64,000 bases of DNA from SHZI01 sp038214295. Lineage in GTDB: Bacteria > Pseudomonadota > Gammaproteobacteria > Steroidobacterales > GCA-2729495. The position numbers and the translations under genes are program-made. Below are positions 43,366 to 53,286 of this stretch, piece by piece (position 1 is the first letter of the stretch; each line of letters begins with the position of its first letter). The stretch spans positions 1 through 64,000 of the forward strand of contig JBBQSA010000003.1 in the NCBI GenBank assembly GCA_038214295.1. The letters run 5' to 3'. The notes beneath the pieces are model-generated. The model was not told the DNA's origin and did not search any database. It was given only the letters and a program-made list of their open reading frames with translations.

Positions 43366-44283
43366 GGCGTGGCGGCGGCGGGCGAAGCCCAGGAGCCCCA
43401 GTGCGCCGCCGAACAACCAGACGGCTGCGGGAACGGGCACCACCTGTACCGTGCCGAGGATACCGATGTACAGCGGGTCCGGATCGCGGGCGCCGGTAGC
43501 AAAGGCCACGCCGCTGGCAGTCGTGAGCGGATTGAAGCCCACGCCGGCGAAGTTCACGTTGCCGAAGCCCGTGGCGCCATCCACCTTGTCGGCGGCGATC
43601 AGGTTGGCGAGCTGGATCGCGGCGACTAGGCCGCCGTTGGCCACGCCAAAGCTGCTGAGGTCGAAGGCTGTCGCCGTCGCGCCCTCGGTGCTGCTCAGGT
43701 AGTTCTCGTAGGTGTCCACAATCTCGTAGCGCCAGGGCGTGTAGCTGCCGTCGGCGAAGGCCAGGCGCACCATGTACGCCTCGCGGTTGGTGATCGCCGA
43801 ACCGCTGGCCGACTCGTAGATCACGAAATCATCACCAGCCCCGTTTGCCAGCTGACCGCCACCCGACCAGGAGGCCTGGATGCCATGGCGCACCGTGGTA
43901 CCAACATTGCCGTTGGGCACGTTAATGGCGCAGCCGTATACGCAGCTCGTGTTGTCGGTTTGCAGGAGTCCGAACTGGGCATTGGCCTGGCGGCCCAGGG
44001 TTCGTGACGGATCGAATCCGGCCTGCGGGTTGATCGTCGTCCCCGGACCAATGCTGGCGGCGACGAAGGCGACCGACTGGGTGATGTTGGTGACCGTGCC
44101 CGCGGAGAATGTGGCCCCTCCGAGCGTGGCGCCGTTGCCGAGCAGGGCGAGCGTGTCCGGCGTGTAGTCCTGCTCGAAGGTGTACGTGGCGAAGGTGAAG
44201 CTGGTGGCCTGGGCAGGCCCGCTGGCGATGAGCAGCGCAGTGGCAGCCGTGGCGATGGCCAGGGCCGATAGAGTCCGGATCAT
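43360..44283 (-). CDS. PEP-CTERM (VPxPA-type) sorted secreted protein
   Basis: This 307-residue exported protein has a signal peptide (ends GPAQA) and a C-terminal sorting signal: VVPVPAAVWLFGGALG then GLLGFARRR. That is the VPLPA-like PEP-CTERM tripartite pattern, recognised by exosortase in species that make extracellular polysaccharide. The mature body is beta-rich, low in cysteine (two: CVYGC) and rich in Thr/Gly/Asn; no enzyme domain is seen. No exosortase gene is in the window. The stop codon is supplied by a REP arm. Confidence 0.85.
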   Translation of the reverse strand: MIRTLSALAIATAATALLIASGPAQATSFTFATYTFEQDYTPDTLALLGNGATLGGATFSAGTVTNITQSVAFVAASIGPGTTINPQAGFDPSRTLGRQANAQFGLLQTDNTSCVYGCAINVPNGNVGTTVRHGIQASWSGGGQLANGAGDDFVIYESASGSAITNREAYMVRLAFADGSYTPWRYEIVDTYENYLSSTEGATATAFDLSSFGVANGGLVAAIQLANLIAADKVDGATGFGNVNFAGVGFNPLTTASGVAFATGARDPDPLYIGILGTVQVVPVPAAVWLFGGALGLLGFARRRHAL

Positions 44284-44404
44284 GGTGATGCTCCCGATTA
44301 TTGCGAGTTATGCGGAACGCGGCCCTAAGGAGCGTTGGCATCACCCTACACCGGGCCGGTGGCCCCGGACATCACCCAAATGGGTGATATTTGGCCGCGC
44401 ACAA

Positions 44405-44496
44405 AAGAAAAGCCCCGCCGAAGCGGGGCTTTCCAGGGTCGTCGGTCTGTAGGAGCGCGTTTGCGCGCGATTGATCGCGGCTGAAGCCGCTCCTAC
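44405..44496. repeat. Terminator + REP module, copy 2
   Basis: This is a near-identical copy of the 43272 module, on the other side of the PEP-CTERM gene. Its REP hairpin arms are 44449-44456 (GTAGGAGC) and 44489-44496. It starts 10 bp after the groEL stop in the direction of transcription, so it forms the 3' untranslated end of groESL. Confidence 0.85.
44411..44430 (-). terminator. Rho-independent terminator of groESL
   Basis: The same 8-bp stem and CGAA loop as at 43278, read on the minus strand and followed by TTTTCTTTTG. It lies about 75 bp beyond the groEL stop and upstream of the PEP-CTERM start, so it should separate the two transcripts. Confidence 0.8.
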
Positions 44497-44506
44497 CGGC
44501 AGGTCG

Positions 44507-46138
<1,632 letters not shown>

Positions 46139-46196
46139 TGCTTGTATTCCTTAACTTAAGTCAGTTGATTCGGGGGGCTGGTTGATCGAGAGGCGC

Positions 46197-46487
46197 TCAG
46201 CCTTCGATGACGGCCATGATGTCGTCTTCCTTCATGACGAGGAGTTCCTCGCCATCGACCTTGACCTCGGTGCCGCTGTACTTGCCGAACAGCACCTTGT
46301 CGCCGGCCTTCAGGTCCAGGGGGCGGACCTTGCCGTCTTCCAGGATCCGGCCCTTGCCCACAGCAATGACCTTGCCCTTGATGGGCTTCTCGGTCGCGGA
46401 ATCGGGGATCACGATGCCACCGGGGGACACGCGGTCCTCTTCGGTGCGCTTGATGATGACGCGGTCGTGCAGCGGACGGATCTTCAT
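46197..46487 (-). CDS. groS: GroES, 10-kDa co-chaperonin
   Basis: This 96-residue co-chaperonin starts at ATG 46487, with AAGGAG about 10 nt upstream. MKIRPLHDRVIIKR, the mobile-loop region SPGGIVIPDSA and the end EDDIMAVIEG are all canonical. It is the first gene of groESL, with a sigma32-like promoter and a CIRCE-like operator upstream. Confidence 0.99.
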   Translation of the reverse strand: MKIRPLHDRVIIKRTEEDRVSPGGIVIPDSATEKPIKGKVIAVGKGRILEDGKVRPLDLKAGDKVLFGKYSGTEVKVDGEELLVMKEDDIMAVIEG

Positions 46488-46560
46488 AGCCGGAAACTCC
46501 TTGAATAACGTGGTGTTGGACTTCCGTGCCACGCCAGAGCGGCGCGGCAACGTCAATTCG

Positions 46561-46587
46561 TTAGCACTCTCCCCTAGGGGCTGCTAA
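46561..46587. promoter_or_regulatory. CIRCE-like HrcA operator of groESL
   Basis: TTAGCACTC, nine bases, then GGCTGCTAA. The known CIRCE is TTAGCACTC-N9-GAGTGCTAA, so the left arm is perfect and the right arm matches 7 of 9. It lies about 74 bp before groES and immediately downstream of the sigma32-like -10, the usual place for HrcA repression. Confidence 0.75.
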
Positions 46588-46615
46588 TCATAGGGACGAT
46601 CGCCGGAATTTCAAG
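46588..46615 (-). promoter_or_regulatory. Sigma32-like promoter of groESL
   Basis: On the minus strand CTTGAAA (46609-46615) is followed after 13 bases by CCCTATGA (46588-46595). The layout is the same as for htpG. The CIRCE-like site begins right after the -10, so activation by sigma32 and repression by HrcA would be combined. Confidence 0.72.
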
Positions 46616-46616
46616 C

Positions 46617-46677
46617 CCGGAAAAGGGGACATCCCTGATTTCGGCACTGCCGAAATCAGGGATGTCCCCTTTTCCGG
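46617..46677. repeat. Perfect 61-nt palindrome between groES promoter and cutA
   Basis: Bases 46617-46646 and 46648-46677 are exact reverse complements (30 bp each) around a single C. The arm reads CCGGAAAAGGGGACATCCCT and then GATTTCGGCA. It touches the groES -35 element on one side and ends 17 bp before the cutA start on the other. It differs in sequence from the GGTACCGGACACC elements but has the same style (A4 + G-rich head). Confidence 0.9.
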
Positions 46678-46694
46678 ACTGACATAATCGGCGG

Positions 46695-47033
46695 ATGCGT
46701 CCAGTCCCGCCCCGCCCGGAGGCCCTCGTTGTGCTCTGCACCTGCCCGGATGAGGCCGCGGCCCGCGGAATTGCGACCGCGCTCCTCGCGGCGGAACTGG
46801 CCGCGTGCGTGAATTGTGTCGCGGGAATCCGGTCCATGTACCGGTGGGACGGGCAAATCAGGGACGACGCCGAGGTGTTGCTGGTCATAAAGACCAGCGC
46901 GGCCCGGTACGAGGCGCTCGAGGCACTGGTCCGCGCGCAGCATCCCTATGATTTGCCGGAAATTATTGCGCTGCCGGTGGTCGCCGGATCGCGCGAGTAT
47001 CTGAACTGGATCGGACAGGCAACAGGCGCATGA
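46695..47033 (+). CDS. cutA: CutA divalent-cation tolerance protein
   Basis: CutA is a small trimeric ferredoxin-like protein linked to copper tolerance, of unclear mechanism. It has 112 residues, with LCTCPDEAAARGIATALL, the CVN motif in LAACVNCVAGIRSMYRW and the end YDLPEIIALPV all typical. Its stop overlaps the dsbD start (ATGA), the common gammaproteobacterial cutA-dsbD pair. Confidence 0.95.
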   Translation: MRPVPPRPEALVVLCTCPDEAAARGIATALLAAELAACVNCVAGIRSMYRWDGQIRDDAEVLLVIKTSAARYEALEALVRAQHPYDLPEIIALPVVAGSREYLNWIGQATGA

Positions 47034-49339
47034 AACCCTTCCTGAACGTGCTGGCGGCGGCCGGAGCCGCCCTGACCCTGCTGCTGGGGCTGGCCGGACC
47101 GGCCCCGGCCCAGGACCAGGACGTCCTGAAGCCGGAACAGGTGTTCCGCTACACAGTCTCCGCGACAGCAGACGCCCTGCTGGTGCGCTGGACCATCGAG
47201 CCCGGGTACTACCTCTACCAGGAGCGGATGAGCTTCGAGAGCCGGACGTCGGGCGTCACCCTCGGACCGCCGGTGATGCCGCTGGGCGAACTCCACAGCG
47301 ACGAGTACTTCGGGGACATGCACATCTACCGGGGAGCGGCCGAGATCCGCCTGCCGCTTGCCGCCGTCACCGCCGGCCTGGACAGCGTGGCCCTGGCCAT
47401 CCGCTCCCAGGGTTGCGCCGACGCGGGCCTCTGCTACCCACCCCAGGTCTGGGTCGCGAAGGTCAGCCTGGCCGCTCCGGCCGGGCCGGCGGCGCCCACC
47501 GCCACCGCAGGCGGGCGCCTCGGCGCGCTGCTCGGCGCCGCCGCCACGCGCAGCACCGGCGGCCCCGTGGACGAACCCCTGCCCGTCGAGCAGGCCTTCC
47601 GCTACCGGACTGAGCTCGTGGACCCCTTCACCCTGAAGGTGCACTGGACGATTGCCCCGGGCTACTACCTCTACCGGCACACCCTGGCCGTCACGACCAC
47701 GGGTAACGCCGTGCGACTCGGCCAGCCGGTCCTGCCCGAGGGCCAGCCCAAGGTGGACGAGGAATACGGCGACACGGTCGTCTACTACGACGAGGTTGCG
47801 ATGACGGTGCCGCTCACCCGCAGCGGTCCCGGCGCCGCCAGCGTGCCGTTGACGGTGCGCTACCAGGGCTGCAAGGAAAACAGCATCTGCTACCCGCCCC
47901 AGGCCGTTGCGACCACGCTCGAGCTGCCCGGGACAACGGCAGCGGCCGTCGCCAGCCCCGCCGCCGCGCCGTCCTCCGAGCAGGACCAGCTCTTCACGCT
48001 GATCCGGGACGGGAACCTCGTCGCTGTGATGGCGATGTTTGCGGGCCTCGGCCTGCTGCTCTCCTTCACGCCCTGCTGCCTGCCCATGTTCCCGATCCTC
48101 TCCGGCATCATCGTGGGCCAGGGCACGAAGGATGGCGTACCGCTCGGCTCCGCCAAGGCCTTCCTGCTGTCCCTGTCCTTCGTGCTGGGGATGGCGCTCA
48201 CCTACACCATCCTTGGCGCCGTGTTTGCCGCCGCTGGTGCCCAGGTGCAGTCCGTGATGCAGCAGCCCGCCGTCACCGTCGGCGTCGCCCTGCTGTTCGT
48301 CGCCCTGGCGCTGTCGATGTTCGGCCTGTTCGACCTGCAGATCCCGGCGGCCTGGCAGACCCGGCTCAACTCCATCTCCGGCGACCAGCGCTCCGGCAGC
48401 TTTATCGGCGCCGGCATCATGGGGGTGATTTCCGCGGCGGTGGTGACCACCTGCGTGACGCCGCCGCTCGTCGCGGCGCTCACCGTCATCGCCAAGACCG
48501 GCGACGTTGGGCGCGGCGCGCTCGCGCTGTTCGCGCTCGGCATCGGCATGGGCATCCCGCTGCTCGCCATCGGCGCCTCGGCCGGCCGGCTGATGCCGAA
48601 GGCCGGCGCCTGGATGGTGTCGGTCAAGGCGGCCTTCGGCCTGATGATGCTCGCCATGGCGGTGTGGATGATGGACCGCCTGTGGCCGGGCACGGTCACG
48701 CTGGCGCTCTGGGCGGTGCTGCTCGTGATTGGCGGCGTCTTTCTCGGCGCCTTCGCGCCGCTGGACGGCGCGGCGGCGCTGTCCCGGAAGCTAGGCAAGG
48801 GCTTTGGCATCGTTGCGCTGCTGTACGGCGCGGCGCTGTTGCTCGGCGCGCTGGCCGGCAACGAGGATGCGTTGCGCCCGCTGCAGCTCACCAGTACGCC
48901 GGGGACGCGCGGCGAGGTCGCGAGCGAGCGCGCCTCCTTCACCCGGGTCAAGACCGTGACGGACCTGGACCTGCAACTGGCGGCTGCTGCCCGGGCCGGC
49001 CGGCCGGTGCTGCTCGATTTCTACGCGGACTGGTGCGTGTCCTGCAAGGAAATGGAGAAGTACACCTTCCCGGACCCCGCGGTCCGCGCGGCGCTCGCCG
49101 ACACGCTGCTGCTCCAGGCGGACGTCACCCGGGTCGACAGCGACGATCAGGCGCTGATGCAGCGCTTCGGTATCATTGGCCCCCCCACCATCATGTTTTT
49201 CACGGCGGACGGCATGGAGCAGACTTCCCGGCGCATCGTCGGATTCAAACCGGCGGCCGAGTTCGCCACCCACCTGCGGTCCGTCTTCGCCGGCTCTCCC
49301 GGAGATCCCGCTGCCGCCGTTGCCAAGAACCGGCCCTGA
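47030..49339 (+). CDS. dsbD: DsbD, thiol:disulfide interchange protein with duplicated N-terminal domain
   Basis: DsbD passes electrons from cytosolic thioredoxin to periplasmic disulfide isomerases. This 769-residue protein is about 200 longer than E. coli DsbD (565 as precursor). It has a signal peptide and two successive DsbD-alpha domains (Cys pairs near 129/135 in QGCADAGLCYPP and 281/287 in QGCKENSICYPP). The eight-helix beta domain follows (FTPCCLPMFPI near 340; TTCVTPPLVAAL), then a C-terminal thioredoxin-like domain (DWCVSCKEME). All catalytic cysteines are kept. Confidence 0.95.
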   Translation: MKPFLNVLAAAGAALTLLLGLAGPAPAQDQDVLKPEQVFRYTVSATADALLVRWTIEPGYYLYQERMSFESRTSGVTLGPPVMPLGELHSDEYFGDMHIYRGAAEIRLPLAAVTAGLDSVALAIRSQGCADAGLCYPPQVWVAKVSLAAPAGPAAPTATAGGRLGALLGAAATRSTGGPVDEPLPVEQAFRYRTELVDPFTLKVHWTIAPGYYLYRHTLAVTTTGNAVRLGQPVLPEGQPKVDEEYGDTVVYYDEVAMTVPLTRSGPGAASVPLTVRYQGCKENSICYPPQAVATTLELPGTTAAAVASPAAAPSSEQDQLFTLIRDGNLVAVMAMFAGLGLLLSFTPCCLPMFPILSGIIVGQGTKDGVPLGSAKAFLLSLSFVLGMALTYTILGAVFAAAGAQVQSVMQQPAVTVGVALLFVALALSMFGLFDLQIPAAWQTRLNSISGDQRSGSFIGAGIMGVISAAVVTTCVTPPLVAALTVIAKTGDVGRGALALFALGIGMGIPLLAIGASAGRLMPKAGAWMVSVKAAFGLMMLAMAVWMMDRLWPGTVTLALWAVLLVIGGVFLGAFAPLDGAAALSRKLGKGFGIVALLYGAALLLGALAGNEDALRPLQLTSTPGTRGEVASERASFTRVKTVTDLDLQLAAAARAGRPVLLDFYADWCVSCKEMEKYTFPDPAVRAALADTLLLQADVTRVDSDDQALMQRFGIIGPPTIMFFTADGMEQTSRRIVGFKPAAEFATHLRSVFAGSPGDPAAAVAKNRP

Positions 49340-49342
49340 CGG

Positions 49343-49987
49343 ATGCGGCCACTGCGCAAGCTGGCCATTGGCCTCTGGGTGGCAGTCTTCCTCTTTGCAG
49401 GCCTGCGCTTCGGGCTGATGGGGCGGCCGACCCCGGGAACCCGAGCTGTCGATACAGCTGTCAACTCGCAAGTCACTGGCGGGCAGGGCGATTCTGCCCC
49501 GGCCGTGCCAGTCGGTGCGGCCCTGCCCGCGCTCACCCTGCAGGACCTGAAGGGCGATGCCCGGTCACTGTCCGAGTGGTCAGGGCGCACCCTGCTGCTC
49601 AATTTCTGGGCCACCTGGTGCGCTCCCTGCCGCAAGGAAATGCCGCTGCTGGAGCAGTTCCAGCAGTCCCAGGACGCGTCGCGGATGCAGGTGGTGGGCA
49701 TCGCGATCGACCGGCAGGAGCCCGTGCTGCGCTTCGTCGGCGAGACCGGCGTGACCTACCCAAACCTCGTCGGGGAGATGGACGCCACTCGGGCGGCTGA
49801 GCAGTTCGCCCCGGGATTTGCACTGCCCCTGTCGGTCGTTGTGGCGCCGGACGGCACGGTGCTGGCGGTCCATATGGGCGAACTCCGGACGCCGGACCTG
49901 GAGAAGATCGCGGGCGTGGCGGCAGACCTCGCCGCCGGTACACTGTCAGCCGCGGAGGCCCCGGCCCGCCTCACCCTCGGCAAATAA
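49343..49987 (+). CDS. TlpA/ResA-like thioredoxin-family protein
   Basis: This 214-residue membrane-anchored protein has an N-terminal hydrophobic helix (LAIGLWVAVFLFAGLRFG) and a periplasmic thioredoxin domain with the active site FWATWCAPCRKEMP near 93. It starts 3 bp after dsbD, so DsbD is its likely reductant. Such proteins reduce apocytochrome or other exported thiols. Its TAA stop lies in the arm of a downstream inverted repeat. Confidence 0.9.
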   Translation: MRPLRKLAIGLWVAVFLFAGLRFGLMGRPTPGTRAVDTAVNSQVTGGQGDSAPAVPVGAALPALTLQDLKGDARSLSEWSGRTLLLNFWATWCAPCRKEMPLLEQFQQSQDASRMQVVGIAIDRQEPVLRFVGETGVTYPNLVGEMDATRAAEQFAPGFALPLSVVVAPDGTVLAVHMGELRTPDLEKIAGVAADLAAGTLSAAEAPARLTLGK

Positions 49988-50038
49988 CTAACCAAAAAAG
50001 GTACCGGACACCGTTTGGGGTACAGTTTGGTTAGTTAT
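49984..50038. repeat. GGTACCGGACACC element, copy 2
   Basis: ATAACTAACCAAA (49984-49996) is inverted exactly at 50026-50038. Between them lies AAAGGTACCGGACACCG, which with the preceding A repeats the head of the 16804 palindrome. The right part (AGTTTGGTTAGTTAT) matches the inner part of the 16804 arm with one change. The left arm holds the stop codon of the TlpA-like gene (49985-49987). Confidence 0.8.
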
Positions 50039-50099
50039 GTTATTTGGGGTCGATGTTCGGTAAAATAGCCGGCATCTTCTGCGAAATAGACCCCTTCTG

Positions 50100-50543
50100 A
50101 TGGCCCGGCTCCTGCTACTCAATGGCCCCAACCTGAACCTGCTTGGCCGGCGGGAGCCTCATTTGTACGGGTCCACGACCCTTGGGGACATCGAACAGGC
50201 TGTCAGCGCGGCCGCCACGGCCGCCGGGCACCAGCTGGACGCCTTCCAGACCAATTCCGAGGCTGCCCTGGTGGACCGCATCCAGCAGGCCGCCGGCCAG
50301 GTGGACTTCATCCTGCTGAACCCCGGAGCCCTGACCCACACGAGCGTGGCGCTCCGGGATGCGCTGCTCGCCGTGGGCATTCCCTTCATCGAGATCCATC
50401 TCAGTAACGTGCACGCCCGGGAAGAGTTTCGGCGTCACTCCTACGTCTCCGACATCGCCGTTGGCGTGATCACGGGCCTGGGCGCCCAGGGTTACCAACT
50501 GGCCCTGCAGGCCGCCTGCGCCCAGCTGGCGCGGCCGCGATAG
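50100..50543 (+). CDS. aroQ: 3-dehydroquinate dehydratase, type II
   Basis: Third step of the shikimate pathway. The 147-residue protein has LLNGPNLNLLGRREP at the start (catalytic Arg and Tyr region), FQTNSEAALVDRI, NPGALTHTSVALRDAL, the catalytic His in IEIHLSNVHAREEFRRHS and the C-terminal GYQLAL. It precedes accB by 20 bp, the usual gammaproteobacterial order. Confidence 0.98.
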   Translation: MARLLLLNGPNLNLLGRREPHLYGSTTLGDIEQAVSAAATAAGHQLDAFQTNSEAALVDRIQQAAGQVDFILLNPGALTHTSVALRDALLAVGIPFIEIHLSNVHAREEFRRHSYVSDIAVGVITGLGAQGYQLALQAACAQLARPR

Positions 50544-50563
50544 CAACAAGCGAGGAATTCCCC

Positions 50564-51046
50564 ATGGACATCCGCAAGGTCAAGAAGCTCATCGAGCTGC
50601 TGGAAGAGTCCGGCCTTTCCGAGCTCGAAATCACCGAGGGCGAGGAATCGGTGCGCATCAGCCGCCACACGACCGGCGCGGCGCCGGTCCAGTACGCGAT
50701 GCTGCCGCCCGCCTACGCTGCCGCGCCCGTCGCGGCGCCGCCGACCGGCGCCGGAGCGACCGCCGGCACCGGCGGCGCCACCGTGGCGCCGGTCAGCAGC
50801 GAACCCGCGGGCCACAAGGTGCTGTCACCCATGGTGGGCACCTACTACGAGGCCGCCGCCCCCGGCTCGCCCAATTTCGTGAAGATCGGCGACCAGGTCC
50901 AGGCCGGCGACACGCTGTGCATCATCGAGGCCATGAAGATGATGAACCAGATCGAGGCCGACGTGGCCGGCAAGGTCATCGCCGCCCTGGCGAAGAACGG
51001 CGAGCCGGTCGAGTTCGGCCAGGCCCTGTTCATCATCGCGCCCTGA
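50564..51046 (+). CDS. accB: AccB, biotin carboxyl carrier protein of acetyl-CoA carboxylase
   Basis: This 160-residue protein has an N-terminal helical part, a Pro/Ala/Gly-rich linker (about 45-80) and a C-terminal biotinyl domain with the modified Lys in EAMKMMNQIEAD near 125. The ATG 50564 has a ribosome site (AGGAA). accC follows 7 bp downstream. Confidence 0.98.
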   Translation: MDIRKVKKLIELLEESGLSELEITEGEESVRISRHTTGAAPVQYAMLPPAYAAAPVAAPPTGAGATAGTGGATVAPVSSEPAGHKVLSPMVGTYYEAAAPGSPNFVKIGDQVQAGDTLCIIEAMKMMNQIEADVAGKVIAALAKNGEPVEFGQALFIIAP

Positions 51047-51053
51047 CCCGCTG

Positions 51054-52394
51054 ATGCTCGACAAGGTCGTCATCGCCAATCGCGGGGAGATTGCCCTGCG
51101 CATACAGCGCGCCTGCCGCGAACTCGGTATCAAGACCGTGGCCGTGCACTCCACCGCCGATGCCAGCCAGAAGCACGTGCTGCTCGCCGACGAGACCGTG
51201 TGCATCGGCCCGCCGCCCTCGGCACTCAGTTATCTGAACATGCCGGCGATCATCAGCGCCGCCGAAGTCACGGACGCGGTAGCGATCCATCCCGGCTACG
51301 GCTTCCTGTCGGAGAACGCCGACTTTGCCGAACGCGTGCAGCGCAGCGGCTTCATCTTCATCGGCCCACCACCGGACGTGATCCGCCTGATGGGGGACAA
51401 GATCTCTGCGAAGGAAGCCATGCGGGCCGCGGGCGTGCCCTGCGTACCGGGCTCCGATGGACCGCTCGGCGAGGACGATGACGAGACCCGCGCAATGGCC
51501 CGGTCGATCGGTTACCCGGTGATCATCAAGGCGGCCGGCGGCGGTGGCGGGCGCGGCATGCGCGTGGTGCACAGCGATGCGGCGCTGTTGAACGCGGTGA
51601 CCCTGACCCGCAGCGAGGCCGGCGCAGCCTTCGGCAACAGTACGGTCTACATGGAGAAGTACCTCGAGAAGCCGCGACACATCGAGTTCCAGGTGCTGGC
51701 CGACGCCCACGGCAACGCCGTGCACCTGTTCGACCGCGACTGCTCCATGCAGCGCCGGCACCAGAAGGTGCTGGAGGAAGCCCCGGCTCCGGGCATCTCC
51801 CACGAGTTGCGCATGAAGATGGGTGCCCGGGTGGTGGAAGCCTGCCGGGAGATCGGCTACCGCAGTGCGGGCACTTTCGAATTCCTTTACGAGAACGGCG
51901 AGTTCTACTTCATCGAGATGAACACGCGCGTGCAGGTGGAGCACCCCGTCACGGAGCTCATCACCGGCATCGACATCGTCAGGGAGCAGCTCAGGATCGC
52001 CGCTGGCGAGAAGCTCTCCTTCCGCCAGGAGGACATCCTCCTCCGGGGCCACGCGATCGAGTGCCGCATCAACGCCGAGGACGCCCGCACCTTCATGCCC
52101 TCGCCCGGCAAGGTGGAGCTCTGGCACCCGCCCGGCGGCCCCGGCATCCGCGTCGACAGCCACCTGTACAGCGGCTACACCGTGCCGCCCTTCTACGACT
52201 CCCTCATCGCCAAGGTCATCGCCTACAGCGACAGCCGGGAGTCGGCCATCGCCCGCATGGGCATTGCCCTCACCGAGATGGTGGTCGATGGCATCAAGAC
52301 CAACATCCCGCTGCACCAGGAACTGTGCCAGGACGCGGCGTTCCTCCTCGGCGGCACGGACATTCACTATCTCGAGAAGAAGCTGCGGGTCTGA
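51054..52394 (+). CDS. accC: AccC, biotin carboxylase
   Basis: This ATP-grasp enzyme carboxylates the biotin of AccB. At 446 residues (E. coli 449) it is complete: KVVIANRGEIALRI at the start, HPGYGFLSENA, the Gly-rich ATP loop KAAGGGGGRGMRVV and the catalytic EMNTRVQVEHPVTE. It is in one operon with accB and prmA. Confidence 0.98.
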   Translation: MLDKVVIANRGEIALRIQRACRELGIKTVAVHSTADASQKHVLLADETVCIGPPPSALSYLNMPAIISAAEVTDAVAIHPGYGFLSENADFAERVQRSGFIFIGPPPDVIRLMGDKISAKEAMRAAGVPCVPGSDGPLGEDDDETRAMARSIGYPVIIKAAGGGGGRGMRVVHSDAALLNAVTLTRSEAGAAFGNSTVYMEKYLEKPRHIEFQVLADAHGNAVHLFDRDCSMQRRHQKVLEEAPAPGISHELRMKMGARVVEACREIGYRSAGTFEFLYENGEFYFIEMNTRVQVEHPVTELITGIDIVREQLRIAAGEKLSFRQEDILLRGHAIECRINAEDARTFMPSPGKVELWHPPGGPGIRVDSHLYSGYTVPPFYDSLIAKVIAYSDSRESAIARMGIALTEMVVDGIKTNIPLHQELCQDAAFLLGGTDIHYLEKKLRV

Positions 52395-52403
52395 CGGACG
52401 CCC

Positions 52404-53282
52404 ATGGCCGAGACCTGGCTGCAGGCCGCCCTCGACTGCCCGCAGGGCGAAGTCGCCGCAGTGGAAGCTGCCTTCGAGGCCCTGGGCGCGCTGGTGACCT
52501 GGACCCAGGGCGCTGACGACGAGGAAATCCTGGAGCCCGAGCCCGGCGCGACGCCGCTCTGGGCCGCCGTCCGCGTCACTGCCCTGCTGCCGCCGGATAC
52601 GCCCCGGGACCAGGTAGCGGGCGCCTTTCCCGCCGCACGCCTGCACTTCGAAACTGTCGCCGACCGGGACTGGGACGCGGAGTGGCGTCGCTCACTGAAG
52701 CCCCTGCGCTTTGGCCGGCGCCTGTGGGTCTGCCCGGTGGGCCAGGCCTGCCCCGACCCGGCCGGCACCAGCGTCCTGCTGGAGCCCGGGCTCGCCTTTG
52801 GCACCGGCACCCACCCCACCACGGCCATGTGCCTCGCCTGGCTCGACGGGCAGTCCCTGGCCGGGTGCCGGCTGCTCGACTACGGCTGTGGCTCCGGCAT
52901 CCTCGCGATTGCCGCGCTGATCCTGGGCGCCGGGTCCGCCGTTGCCGTGGACATCGATCCCCAGGCCCTGACCGCCACCCGCGACAACGCGGTACGCAAC
53001 GGCTGCGATGCACGCCTGCGGATTGGCCTGCCGGCCGACGAGTTGCCCGAATCCCGGCCCGGAACCTGCGACGTGCTCGTCGCCAACATCCTCTCCGGGC
53101 CGCTGGTCCGGCTCGCACCCGATCTGCGCCACTTTGTGCGCGGGGGGACCCGGGTGGCGCTGAGCGGTATCCTTGTGGACCAGGCCCCGGAGGTGAGCGC
53201 CGCGTTCCAACCCTGGGTGTCGCTCACCGTCGTGGACGAACAGGGCGGATGGGTACTTCTCGCCGGAACCGTGACGCACTGA
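52404..53282 (+). CDS. prmA: PrmA, ribosomal protein L11 methyltransferase
   Basis: Methylates ribosomal protein L11. The 292-residue protein has the PrmA-specific N-terminal domain with DWDAEWRRSLKPLRFGRRLWV, then LAFGTGTHPTTAMCL and the SAM site LLDYGCGSGILAIAALILGA. NIL in VLVANILSGPLV replaces the usual NPPY motif, as in the family. It starts 9 bp after accC. Confidence 0.97.
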   Translation: MAETWLQAALDCPQGEVAAVEAAFEALGALVTWTQGADDEEILEPEPGATPLWAAVRVTALLPPDTPRDQVAGAFPAARLHFETVADRDWDAEWRRSLKPLRFGRRLWVCPVGQACPDPAGTSVLLEPGLAFGTGTHPTTAMCLAWLDGQSLAGCRLLDYGCGSGILAIAALILGAGSAVAVDIDPQALTATRDNAVRNGCDARLRIGLPADELPESRPGTCDVLVANILSGPLVRLAPDLRHFVRGGTRVALSGILVDQAPEVSAAFQPWVSLTVVDEQGGWVLLAGTVTH

Positions 53283-53286
53283 AATC

